Source of the DNA: Pholis gunnellus
Taxonomy: Eukaryota; Chordata; Actinopteri; Perciformes; Pholidae
Direction of reading: 5' to 3'
Assembly (NCBI GenBank): GCA_910591455.2
Contig: OU342817.1
Location: forward strand, 4,797,915 to 4,861,914
DNA: 64,000 bases
How positions within the stretch are numbered: position 1 is the first letter of the stretch; each line of letters starts with the position of its first letter. The translations under genes were made by a program, and so were the position numbers. The notes beneath the pieces were generated by a model, which saw only the letters and a program-made list of their open reading frames with translations, did not search any database and had not been told where the DNA came from. Positions 13,299-23,850 of the stretch are shown piece by piece.

Positions 13299-15944
13299 AT
13301 GGCCAGCAACATCACCAACAAGAACGACCAACGCTCCCTCAACTCGCGGGTCTTCATCGGCAACCTGAACACCCTGCTGGTCACCAAGGCGGATGTGGAG
13401 GCCATCTTCTCCAAATACGGCAAGATCGTGGGCTGCTCTGTCCACAAGGGCTTCGCCTTCGTTCAGTTCGCCAACGAGAGAAACGCCCGAACTGCCGTCA
13501 ACGGGGAGGACGGGAGGATGATTGTCGGGCAAGTACTTGGTAAGGATTTAGTTTTTAAGATATTTTTCATGACTGTTCTCTCTTAAGCTGGTAGGACAAT
13601 GGTTCCCAACCGTGAGAGCTTGTGACCCCTTAAAACAAAGCACTATTATTTAACCTGTCACAGGTTGCATATGTTTAATAGTAAGGGTTATTTCTCCTGA
13701 TTGAGGTGAGTAAACATGAAGGCATAATAAGGTAAAACTAACGCGTATCTCGCACAAGAAAAAAAGCAAAGAGCAGAGAAAAGTCTAAAGAGGAAAAACA
13801 TACTTGTAGCATTTGAAAAAGTTTTACCGTATGACTCCTCGGTGGGTTTCTGTCCTCTAGGTGGGGAAGCTCTGCAGTAGGAGACAATGGTGCCAAAGCT
13901 ATAAACGATATAAAAACACATTTTACACACAATCATGAGTTAATCTTTCAAGGCTGCAGCTTTGAAATGTTAAAGATTTCATTCTTTTTCTTTTTTTTTA
14001 AGACTACCTGCGAAGTTAACGATCCAGAAATGTTTTAAGAAAGAAAAAAAATCTGCTTTGGATCACGTGTCTGATATTTTACCACAAAAAATATAAATTA
14101 TCAAGTAAATTCTTGAAATTATTTTTACTTTTGAGTGTACAAATAGTTTCAAGTTTGTGTTGGAAAAACCTCCAGCAAAAAGGATGCAAGATCAGCTGAG
14201 AGCAAGATGTTCTAGTGCTGGTAAAACTGTGACTGCATTGTTAATCCATTCAACATGTTGGCTTCAATTCAAATAAGAATTTTTTTTCAAATCTGGACTA
14301 AAGGTAAATGAGATTTAGTAAACAGCTTGACAGCGAGAGGGATCAGATGTGAAGTCCCCTGCATCACTCTCTGTGATCTGGTTTTCTCCTCAGACATCAA
14401 CCTGGCTGGAGAACCCAAACCACACCGGTCAAAAACCTCCAAACGCTCAGCTGGAGACATGTACAGGTCAGTCCCAATGACGCTCATGCTAACAACGTTA
14501 CAGCTGGTAAAAAAAACAAAAGTATTTAAAAGCTCACACGGACTTCCTTTTTCTTTGTTTTGTAGCAGCAGTTCCTCATTTGAACTCGACTATGACTTTC
14601 AGAGAGATTACTATGACAGGTGAGTCAGGTTGAAAGAAACTGACAGATCATCTATTGTGTGTGTCACTCGGCACACTTTCTGTATTTCCTGAATTCTTTG
14701 TCACTGCTGTGAATCGTGCATGAAAATAGTCCATTGTGAACGCTGAAAGTAAAACAATGTTCTTTCAGTCTTTAAGAGCAGGTGACACAGTTTTTACCTT
14801 GTTGAATAGAATAAAATAAATTTGCATCACTCAAGTCTGGACCAGACTCTGTTAATCTTCTTTGTCCTGTTTTGATTCCAGGATGTACTCGTACCCGTCC
14901 CGTGTCCCCGCTCCCCCTCCTCCTCCCCCCCTGTCGCGGGCCGTGATCCCGTCCAAGCGCCCGCGGGTCAGCCTGAGCGGAGGAAGCAGCCGGCGAACAA
15001 AGAGCAGCTTCTCCTCTTCCTCCAAGAGTGGTCAGAGGACTTCCTCGTCCAAAACAAGTACGATTATCTGGAGCGCCGTCGAGCAAAAACTATCCGGGTA
15101 CTGCGCAGTGGGTAGTTTAAGTGTTTTTACCCTGAGGTCTTTTTTTTTTTTTTTTCTCAGCAGTGAAAGTGGACGAGCTGCAGACCATCAAGCGGGAGTT
15201 GAGCCAAATCAAAAGCAAAGTGGACGACCTGCTGGACAGCCTGGAGCACATGGAGAAGGACCACAGCAAGAAGTCGGGTATGGCGGGAAAACGCAGTATG
15301 TTTTCAGTGGGCAGCGTCTGACTCCTGCTTCTATCTACCCATTTCTTCTCTTGCTAACATTGACCAGATGGGTTACACAGAGCCACGGTTTCTCTGACTC
15401 TGATATCTCAATTTGTGGCAGAAGCTAAGGGCGTAAAAACGGAGCCGGGCGAGGTGACTTCACCGCCGCACACGAGCAGCAAGAAGGACGACATGATGAA
15501 GAGAGACAGAGAGTGCCAGGAGCTGAACGACTCTGACGAAGAGGAGGATGACGACGACGACGACGATGACGACGGAGACCTGCTGGAGGAGGAAGAGGTG
15601 CCATTGTTTTTATTTTGCATTAAAGCTACTGATTGATTTCATGGCCAGCATGTCTTTTAAAGGGCAGGTTTTCAAAGCTTACACTGAATTTATAAAAACT
15701 CTATTGATCACCAGTGCTGGCAAACCAGTATATTGGAATAATCTTATTTGAATACATTTGTAACCGAGTATAAGACGGCTTAAACTTAACAAGAAATGGA
15801 AAACTGATCTTTTGCTCATTCAACCTGCAGGTGAAGAGTCAAGAGAGGGAGGATGAAGAGGATGATGATGATGAGGAGGAGGAAGGAGAGCACGTGGAAG
15901 GTGACGACGATATCGAAAGTATCAACGGCGAAGAGGACTCGTAG
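13299..15944 (+). CDS. hnrnpc: Heterogeneous nuclear ribonucleoprotein C (hnRNP C1/C2)
   Basis: This is a nuclear pre-mRNA-binding protein that forms the C-protein tetramer and binds uridine tracts. Seven coding exons join in frame: 13299-13539, 14394-14466, 14566-14619, 14882-15057, 15164-15277, 15422-15597 and 15831-15944, giving 315 residues (human C2 is about 306). Exon 1 encodes one RRM with RNP2 (VFIGNL) and RNP1 (KGFAFVQF). Exons 3-4 encode the LDYDFQRDYYDRMYSYPSRV signature, which is highly conserved in hnRNP C. A Pro-run and a basic KR/SKSGQR segment follow. Next come the leucine-zipper-like oligomerisation helix (VDELQTIKRELSQIKSKVDD) and a long Asp/Glu acidic tail ending NGEEDS. 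The start codon follows the acceptor at 13272-13273 and matches the usual MASN N-terminus. RALY is the nearest alternative, but the acidic C-terminus and DYYDR signature favour hnRNP C. The donor after exon 4 (gtacga) is weak. Confidence 0.93.
13595..13700. repeat. Possible decayed hAT-type repeat in an hnrnpc intron
   Basis: The sequence 'caatggttcccaaccgtgag' followed by 'gcttgtgacccctta' resembles the terminus of common vertebrate hAT (Charlie-like) elements (CAGTGGTTCCCAACC then GTGACCCC). The rest of the element is not recognisable and the boundaries are approximate. Confidence 0.35.
15140..15166 (+). promoter_or_regulatory. hnrnpc: U16 tract with tandem NAGNAG acceptor in hnrnpc
   Basis: Sixteen consecutive T residues (15140-15155) are followed by ctcag|cag|tg, a tandem acceptor. 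Using the first AG keeps the codon set Thr-Val-Lys; using the second gives Met-Lys. Both stay in frame because they differ by 3 nt. hnRNP C is known to bind continuous uridine tracts and to compete with U2AF65 at 3' splice sites, so this site on its own pre-mRNA is a plausible autoregulatory element. Confidence 0.6.
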
Positions 15945-16410
15945 GCGCGGACTCCACCGACGCATGCAGTGTACACACGGCTTCCAGTAGGAACTTGGGA
16001 CTCCTGTTTTAACACGCGTGTTGTAGAGCAAACACACACTCAAGCATGGTGCACACACACACTCTGTTGTCCGTAAAGCCGATTTAGTTTTTCTTTTGTT
16101 TTGTCCAGTGTTGCTGTACCAGGAATAACTATCTGTGGGTTTCGGTATGTGTTTTTACTGCGTCGTTGCTTGCCCCTCAGGAGGAGACGGAAACACAAGA
16201 CTGTTAATGTTCTCAGAGACAACAGCTCGACGGACATGTCTTAATGCGAGGACAGACATTCAGCTACGAAAGGCCGGTTTTAGGTTCCGTGTGTTTGTTT
16301 TTCTTCATCGGTGAGTTTGTTTTGACCTTGTGTGTCTGTATGTTAAGGTCTGTTTTTTTTATACTATTCACAACTGTAAAGGAATAAATTGCAATAAAAT
16401 ATTAAAATGG
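15945..16410 (+). other. hnrnpc: hnrnpc 3' UTR with tandem poly(A) signals
   Basis: Non-coding sequence follows the TAG stop and ends with two AATAAA hexamers 10 bp apart, at 16383-16388 and 16393-16398. The expected cleavage point lies just before a transposon remnant. Confidence 0.75.
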
Positions 16411-16549
16411 AAAGCGCTTTTCTTCTTTTTCCCCACAAACTACAGCAGTGTTTCTATTTGGGGAAACTAAGTGAAAACTCAAGTTCAGTTTTTGACAAAT
16501 ATAAAAAATAGCACCTTCTGCATGAGAGCTAACAGGAATTGTACTCCTT

Positions 16550-17742
16550 AAATGGAAAATGTTTATTCCAGCTATAATTTGGCTTTTTTGACAATTTGCA
16601 AAACAAAACCTTAATATCAAAGTGAAAACTCATATTTACAAAATGTCAATTAAAAATAAGGTAAAGTAAATGATGGCGCACATATTCACCCCCTTCAGGT
16701 CAGTATTTAGTAGATGCACCTTTGGGTGCAATCACAGCACTGAGTCTGTGTGGATGTGTCTCAATCCGGCTGGCACATCTGGACACTGACATTCTACAGC
16801 TCTTAAGTCCAGCCACACATTCTCGATTGGATTGAGGTCTGGGCTTTGACTCGGCCACTCCAGAACATTCACCTTGTTGTCTTTGAACCATTTCTGTGTA
16901 GCTTCTGCTGTATGCTCGGTCGTTGTCTTGCTGGAAAATAAATCTTCTCCCAAGTCGTAGTTCTCTTGCAGACTGAGTCAGATTATCCTCCAGGATTTGG
17001 CCATATTTTTCTGCATTCATGTTCCCCTCTATCTTTAAACGCTCTCCCGGGCCTGCTGCTGAGAAGCATCCCCCGAGCATGATGCTGCCACCACCATGCT
17101 TCACGGTGGAGATGGTGCATTTGTGATGTGTAGTGTTTGCCAAATGTCTAGTCTGATGGCCAAAAAGCTCAATTTTTGTCTCGGTGGCCTCCCTCAGTCT
17201 TCTTCCTGGCCGGTCACTCAGTTTGAGGTCGGCCAGCTCTCGGCAGATTTAAACAAGTGCCACTCCTTCCATTTCTTAATGATGGATTGAACTGAACTCT
17301 GTGGGATGTCCAGTGAGTTGGAATTATTTGTTGCCATCTCCTGACTTGTACTTTTCAATGATCTTTTCTCTGAATAGCTTGGTGTTCTTTTGTCTTCATG
17401 TTGAAATTGTAGCAGGAATACTGATTAACCAGAGACTGGACCTCACAGGTGATTTTATTCTACAATCACTTGACACAACTGCACTCGGGTGATCTCCATT
17501 TCACTAATTGTGACACTGCTGGCATCAACTAGCTGGACCTCTGTTGAATTAGGTCAGTCACTTTAAAGGGAAACTATGCAAACACTTTACACAATTGACA
17601 GTTTGTAAAAATCCATTTTAACTTAGACATGAAAACATTTTGCATAGTCAAAAGAAATTATAAACTGATTTAATGTATAAAAGCAGCAAAAGGGGAAACC
17701 ATCCGAGGGGGGGTGAATACTTTTTATAGGCATTGTACATGT
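16550..17742 (-). mobile_element. Degenerate Tc1/mariner-type transposon
   Basis: The minus strand encodes pieces of a Tc1-like DDE transposase. One frame (about 17093-16915) has KHGGGSIML, GCFSAAG and LRLGRRFIFQQDND. A different frame continues with KVNVLEWPSQSPDLNPIENV (about 16875-16815), which includes the last catalytic Glu. A frameshift near 16915 separates them, so the gene is dead. The right end carries the typical terminal block GGGTGAATACTTTTTATAGGCATTGTAC (in two parts, 17712-17740). The matching inverted terminus on the left is not seen; only the inner 'attcacccccttcaggtcagtatt' block (from about 16685) remains. The N-terminal DNA-binding part is not recoverable as an open frame. 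The element is about 1.2 kb and lies tail-to-tail against hnrnpc. Confidence 0.85.
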
Positions 17743-18320
17743 TTTCACCAGGCCCTCGGGCTAGTTGCATTTATTTGAAGAGAGTACAAAGCCTGAACAC
17801 CAGCCTCTGCTGGGTGGGGTCGTTGAAGTCAAATCTCTTTAAATAAAACACAACCCAGACTTCAGTTTGCACGTATGGTTCTGTTTTGAGCCACTTACAA
17901 TTTCAGGAGTACTCCCGTCAAGTTTGACCTCCAAATAAATTAGTTGCTAGCTACTTTGCAAAACTGGTTCCTTTACAGATGGTCTGGTTGCTCCGTTTAT
18001 GTGCAGATTTTAGCAATATCTTTGAATACAATGGCCAAAGCTGCAAAGATGTTTTGTACCAAACTCTGGTCTGTAGTTCAGGGTTTCAGTCACACTGAGA
18101 CTGTCCCTAAAGTTGAGTCCCCAAACAAATGATGCAAGGATGACATAGTTTGATTTTAGGACTATTGTTTTAGATTAAAGATGTCACCATGTTTTTCCTC
18201 AGGAGCAAGTTGAGTCCATTATTCAGGTCTTAACTGAGATAATTAGTTGCAGCCCTGAAATCATAGTTAGTTATAATGTGGAGAAAAACCTTGTGACGCA
18301 ACAAACAAAATATAGTGTCA
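17743..18320. other. Short intergenic spacer
   Basis: This lies between the transposon end and the poly(A) signal of the minus-strand DOMON gene. I see no feature in it. Confidence 0.5.
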
Positions 18321-18322
18321 AC

Positions 18323-18328
18323 TTTATT
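18323..18328 (-). other. Poly(A) signal of the DOMON gene
   Basis: TTTATT on the plus strand is AATAAA on the minus strand, 402 bp beyond the stop codon of the minus-strand DOMON gene. It is the nearest hexamer I noticed. Confidence 0.5.
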
Positions 18329-18729
18329 AATTTAGATTTGACGGAACTTCTTCGTTGTCCCATGAACAGATATTTTACAGTCACAGTAAATTTCACATTT
18401 CAGAATAAAACTACTCTTGCCTTTCCCATAAAGGATGTTTGGGAGTTGAGGTTAACTGCCAAGAAACCACTCAAACTTGTCAGAGCAAAGTCTTTCAATT
18501 TGTACTTGCAGAAATAGCTCGCAGATCAAGTTTAGTAGGAAAGGTTTACACAAATGCAAAACGGTAACATATATACAAAGTCCTCTGCAGAAAATGATTA
18601 TATACTAACAGACAAGTGATGAGTTTCAGCCTAAAGTATAAACAGTTAAAACGTGTCTAAGTGCAGTAAAAACATTTCGTCAGACTTGTTCAGTCTTCAT
18701 TGTATCCAACAAGCCACAACTTCCTTCTC

Positions 18730-19153
18730 TCAGGCTCTCAGCATGACCGGCAGCGAGAGGACGCTCAGCAGGAGCAGCACAGCTGGTGAAGGAAAGAGAC
18801 AAGAGTTTATCACTAAATGTTTGTTCTTCTGTTGATTCATTATTGACATGGCGGCTCAGTGCAGCGACAACAAATCATTTCTCTTTTGGTTTTATTTGCT
18901 GTGGTTTACGCCTCAACAATGGACATCGATTTGTGATGTATTGAAAAATTACACTAATAAAGTTAAACAGCTTCATCTCTTCCCAGTAACAATGTCCCCG
19001 GTATACTATGAACAGGTTATCGGTATTCATTGGAGACATTTATGGACAGACATGTAACATTTTGAGCAACAGAGGAAATTCCATTCATCTCCATTGCTTT
19101 TGGGAGGCAGAAACTGACAAATATCTCTATAACAAATAAAACAGAAAAAAAAT

Positions 19154-19197
<44 letters not shown>

Positions 19198-22100
19198 TGG
19201 CCAGAGGTAAGTGAACAAAAGTGTGTTTTTGTAATAATTATAGTCACTGTACACAAGCAGCATACATTTACTTAAATGTAGTTTATAAACTGCATTTAGA
19301 GTCAATATTCATAACTCATTATTGGAGCTTTTGATCATATATCAAAAGCCTTGACAACTGGATAAAGATAATCTGATGCAATCAAAAGCTCCAGAACAGC
19401 TACTAAATGGACAAAATATATATATTTCTGTCTAGCATATTATGGGACCCACATAATTAAATGGTTCCTCCATCTCTTGTTATTTAATTACTGCTGTGGA
19501 TTGTTCTCAGATGTGTCATTAGGACTTTATATTCCTCTGGACCAGAGTATCCGAAGACCTAAAACTACAGTGCAAATGTATAAACAGCCGCGTTTTGTTT
19601 ACCATGAGGCTGGACAGCTCCACCGCTGTTGGGCATTGTTACGTTGGCGACGTTGGCAGCCGGGTCGGCGAAGTTCAGAAGACCGCTGTTCAGTCTGATG
19701 TCGAAGGGGCCGAGAGCAGCTGAACATTGACATGAGGTGAACAGAGCAGTGGGAGGTTACACATGTTCTCATGGACAGCCGTTAAAGTCACAGTAAAATA
19801 AACGAACAGTTTAAAAGAGGAAGTAGTAAATCCATCTGTATATCTGGAGAAAAAAAAGAAAGGAATCCTGTTTAATGCGTTACTGTGTGTCCACTTACTC
19901 CCGTTTGAAGTCCCAATCCCGAGGAGGATGGAGGCGGTGGTAACATGGCTGGTTCTGAGGTTGGTGGCGTTCACGTTTGGGATGTTGAACTCACACTTGA
20001 TCATGGTTCCATTCACCATGCCACGGATTTCATTCACTCTCTAGAAAGGTTATGTGACAAAGTAAGTTAAAATAAGATAACATTTCAGAAAGAAACAAAG
20101 TTTGAAAAAAAAAAACTGATTTGCCTCACTTGAATTTGAGAAATTTGTGATGCTGCTTAATTATGGTCCAGTACATCGACTACTCTGTCTTTGAGGATGT
20201 AAAGGATCATTTTATAGCTTTTTTGTGGGTTTACATGTTTAAGCCATTACCTACAATGGCTGTACTGAAGGATATCACACCCCAGACAACCTACTGAAAG
20301 AAATGGAAACTAAAACTGACAAGTATTTGAAACTTATCTATGATAAAAATATAAATAAGTTAATGTCTGTTCTTATTATTTTATCTATTGTCTTTTGTTG
20401 TTTTTAAGGCTGTGTGCTTAAGCTGAAGAAGTAAAAGCGCCGTCACTGAGCAACTAAGGTTTCTGTTGAGCAGCTTAGATTCTTATCAGCACCTAAAACA
20501 CCGAAACCAGCTGACTTTCACTTTGTCACCCATTTGTATGTAAACAAATAACATGACCAATTTAGTAAAAACCTGAAGAAATGAGTGAAGAAACATCGAA
20601 TGCTATGGCCTTCACAGTCTCTAGATCTGAACCAGACTATGGGAGATTTTGGAGCCATGAGTCTCTAGAACATAATCAAAATGAGAATATTTTATGCAAG
20701 AATTGTTCTTATCCACCACAGAGAATTGTGGCAGCCAAATAATAAAAATGTTAGTCTCTACAAGTATATTTTAACAATTGAACCAATGGGAAATAACCCG
20801 TCTGAAACTATAAGTATATTAAGTATCTGCTCAGTAAGTGAATTCATGAGACAGTTTTTTGTTTATTTTTGAATATTTGGATTTCTTTTTAGCATACGCA
20901 GTATAGAAACTGAATTATCAGCTGTAGGCATGTATGTAAATGTGCATTAGATTTTATGTTTCATGTAACAAGTGCATTTCCTTACACCAACATCTATACG
21001 ACAGTAAATTTGAGGCCTCACCGTCTCAGTTGGGGTGAGTGCAGCGTCACTGTTGTTCCTGTCCATTGTCCTGAAGAAGAACGAGCCGTTGTTTGCGCTG
21101 TTTTGAGCGCAAATAAAGAGCTGGGTGGCACCCTGCAGAAAATAAAATAGTGATTAAAGGGCAATACATCAACCTTCAAGTGACCACAATGACAAAGTCA
21201 GTGTCTTTGTTAAGGCTGGAAATGCACTAATAAAGTGATGCAATAGCCTAGAGTTCAGTTTACAACTCGTCCGTCTTGTTTTCTTTGTGTGCGTCACTGA
21301 GAGGTTTCTGGGTATCATCATTTTGCTTCCGCTTCCCTGTTGCATGTTTTTGTGTTCACGGCACATCATTTTGGAAAGTCATTGCACAATATGCTTTAAG
21401 ACATTTAAATATTCTGATTTGTTGCTGTGAAGAATATTTTTCATTTATAGTCACTATAGGAGCAAAAAAAAAAGTTTAGTTTAAAAACAACTCCTACATT
21501 TCATGTTGAGGATGACATTACTGTTCCAAAGTAATTTCAATATCCAGTAATAAAGACACTATTTGTTACTTTTGTGTAAACACAGCAGCCATATACAGTT
21601 CTTTACAGCCTTCAGTATGAGATAATAGAAACATTGTCCAGCTGCTTGATGGACTATTCAGGCAGTCCTTATCAACTAGATAAATATTGTATCAAGTTAA
21701 TAAATGCCACATGGGACCATCTCAATGAATGTACCTGTTAAATATGACGGTCCCAAGTCACTGATTAACTAGATCCAGAAAAGTATTAAGGAAGCAAGTC
21801 CATTTGCTGGGAGCCAGGACATAACAATATATTCTGCATTATATTTGTCCGACATCCATCATAAGTCAAGTATAGTATCATTGAGTTCTGACTCTAGACA
21901 ATGGCTGCCTAACAAGTTTTTGGGGAAGAGGAAACTGTACTTTGGACTCGTGTCAAAAAAGATCTCTGCTGCGGAAACCAGCAACCTTTCGCAGACAAAC
22001 CCGTCCACTGTTTATATAAAGTCACATATTTTTAAGTCTTTTACTGCTTAAAAAGCAGCATGAGATTAATTTAAGTGTGCAATTTAGTAGAAAGAAGTTT

Positions 22101-23208
22101 GAAATAGTGCGCGTTACCTCTGAGGCGTTCACAGTGAGGCCCAGTGCGACGTATCCGCTGGAGTCGCCCCTGAGCTCGATGGACAGCATAGCGCCGTTGG
22201 GAGCCACTGGGCGGGTGGCGATCACAGACACAAACAGACAGCTGCTTTCTCCAGCAGGATCGCAGTCATTTGGGGTCTCTACACATAGTTTACTGACTCC
22301 ACAACCTGTTCGATTGATGTCCACCTAGTACACAAACAAACACAAAAGTCATTTGACTAAATTCTTGTTCTCCAGCATGGCTATGAAGATATTTTGTGCA
22401 GTTAATAAAGCTAAAGTCCGTTATTTTCTGTCACCAATTCTGAAGTTTTATTTGTTTTGTGTAAAAATGCAAACTTTATCCAAGAAGCAGAATGGCTGAA
22501 TTATCTGCATGACTTTGCAGAGTTAACGTCTCCATTTTTACACATGAACTAGAGTCTACACAGGGTGAGGAGTACTACTCAGCCTGTTTTATAATGTGAA
22601 GTTGCATGATGGAAATAGGATTAGTGTTTTTAGGATCTGGCCCCATACCAGGGACTTTGAGTCAGAAAATCTTGGCCTCTGCATGGTGAATCAATTGAAA
22701 AAAAGCCCAAGCTTAAGGAGGTGCTATACTGAATTGCTGGAGCAGCCCTTTAAAAGCAGAATCATGTTCTTTTGTTTGTCAAAGTTATGCATGCAAGTAT
22801 AAGATTACAGCCGCTTCTTGGAAACTGACCTAAAACATGAACAAACATTTCGCAATAAAGAGTAGAGAGAAGTCCAAACACAGGAAATTATTATCAGTAA
22901 ACAGCTTTAAAGACTCAGACATAAACCCTTGTATTGGTTAGCCATTACATTAAAAAAAAAATAAAATAAAAAAAAAAAAGCCGACAAAGCTGGCATTTAA
23001 TTTGAAAAACAGAAAATTTTAAAGTGGGCCTTAAAACAATCCGTTTAAATTACAAAGGTCAATCAGGTGTTGGGATGATTTACACAGAGGATTAAAGTGA
23101 AAGAAAACCAACCGTAGCATTGGAAAAGGACAGATGAGCCGTTCCTTGGACACTCGGAGTCACATAAACGACCAGCGCAGCAACCAACAGGATCAAGCCA
23201 CGTTCCAT
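18730..23208 (-). CDS. DOMON-domain protein, ferric-chelate reductase 1-like, probably GPI-anchored
   Basis: Six coding exons join in consistent phase on the minus strand: 23113-23208, 22118-22324, 21022-21132, 19899-20040, 19603-19719 and 18730-18782, giving 241 residues. The N-terminus (MERGLILLVAALVVYV) is a signal peptide. Exons 2-5 form a single DOMON domain with the FRRS1-type pattern: TGCGVSKLCVETPNDCDP, a SSGYVALGL strand, then LFICAQN and SFFFRTM. DOMON domains bind haem or sugar, and in FRRS1 the domain precedes a cytochrome b561 region. Here no b561 segment follows. After NSGGAVQPH the last exon adds only AVLLLLSVLSLPVMLRA and stops, which is typical of a GPI-attachment signal (cleavage near the Ser-Gly-Gly). 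Several Asn-X-Ser/Thr sequons support extracellular exposure. Start choice: it is the first ATG after the acceptor, directly before the signal peptide. Enzymatic function is not implied, since the reductase module is absent. Confidence 0.85.
19157..19194. repeat. (AT)n microsatellite
   Basis: About 19 uninterrupted AT units lie in the intron between the last two coding exons of the DOMON gene. Confidence 0.9.
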
Positions 23209-23790
23209 TCTTAAAAGTGACAGTAAATGAACAAAAAACAAATAGTTATTAAAAGTGTGACTGGAGAGCCCGTCTATCATCAACATACTGCAGTTTAAGT
23301 TGGATCTGGAAGTTTAAATCTTAATTACTCAGAAATTTAAATTCTCAGCATATTCAAAATGGATTGCATTAAAATAAATCAGCAATCAATTAAGCACAAT
23401 TACAACAAAGCATACGATTGTATTTCTACCGAGAAAACGCATTTGGTTCACTGAAAAGATGTTGAATTATGCAAAGACACAACAAATTAAATATCTACAA
23501 AACCATAAAAAGAAATAAAGAACCAACTCTCCTTCTTTAGAAACAACGTTAGCGAACTGAAACACCTCGAATTAAAACCACCATTTACATTTTCTTTAAT
23601 CTGTAAACCAGAGCATTCCAGTTGTCTTTCAGCGGAAATTAACCTTGAAATTGTACAACAGTGTTTCAAATCACACAGCAAAATAGATTTCATCTAGCAA
23701 TTTCCCTCAATTAAACTTGTTAAAACAATTAAAATGAGCTAAAAGTATCGCTCAGAGAGAACCAAGATGAAGTTTTCCTAAGAGACTTAC

Positions 23791-23850
23791 CTGAGCTGTG
23801 AAAGTCAAGTGTTGAGCAGCAGGAATGTTCTTCGTTCGGAAGTTTCTGCT
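23791..23850 (-). promoter_or_regulatory. 5' UTR exon and TATA-type promoter of the DOMON gene
   Basis: On the minus strand a short non-coding exon ends in gctcag|gtaagt (GT at 23790-23789), about 580 bp upstream of the signal-peptide exon. Just upstream on that strand is a TATA-like cataaaaaag (about 23851-23860), so the exon start is placed near 23825-23850. A TATA promoter suggests inducible or tissue-restricted rather than housekeeping expression. Confidence 0.5.
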
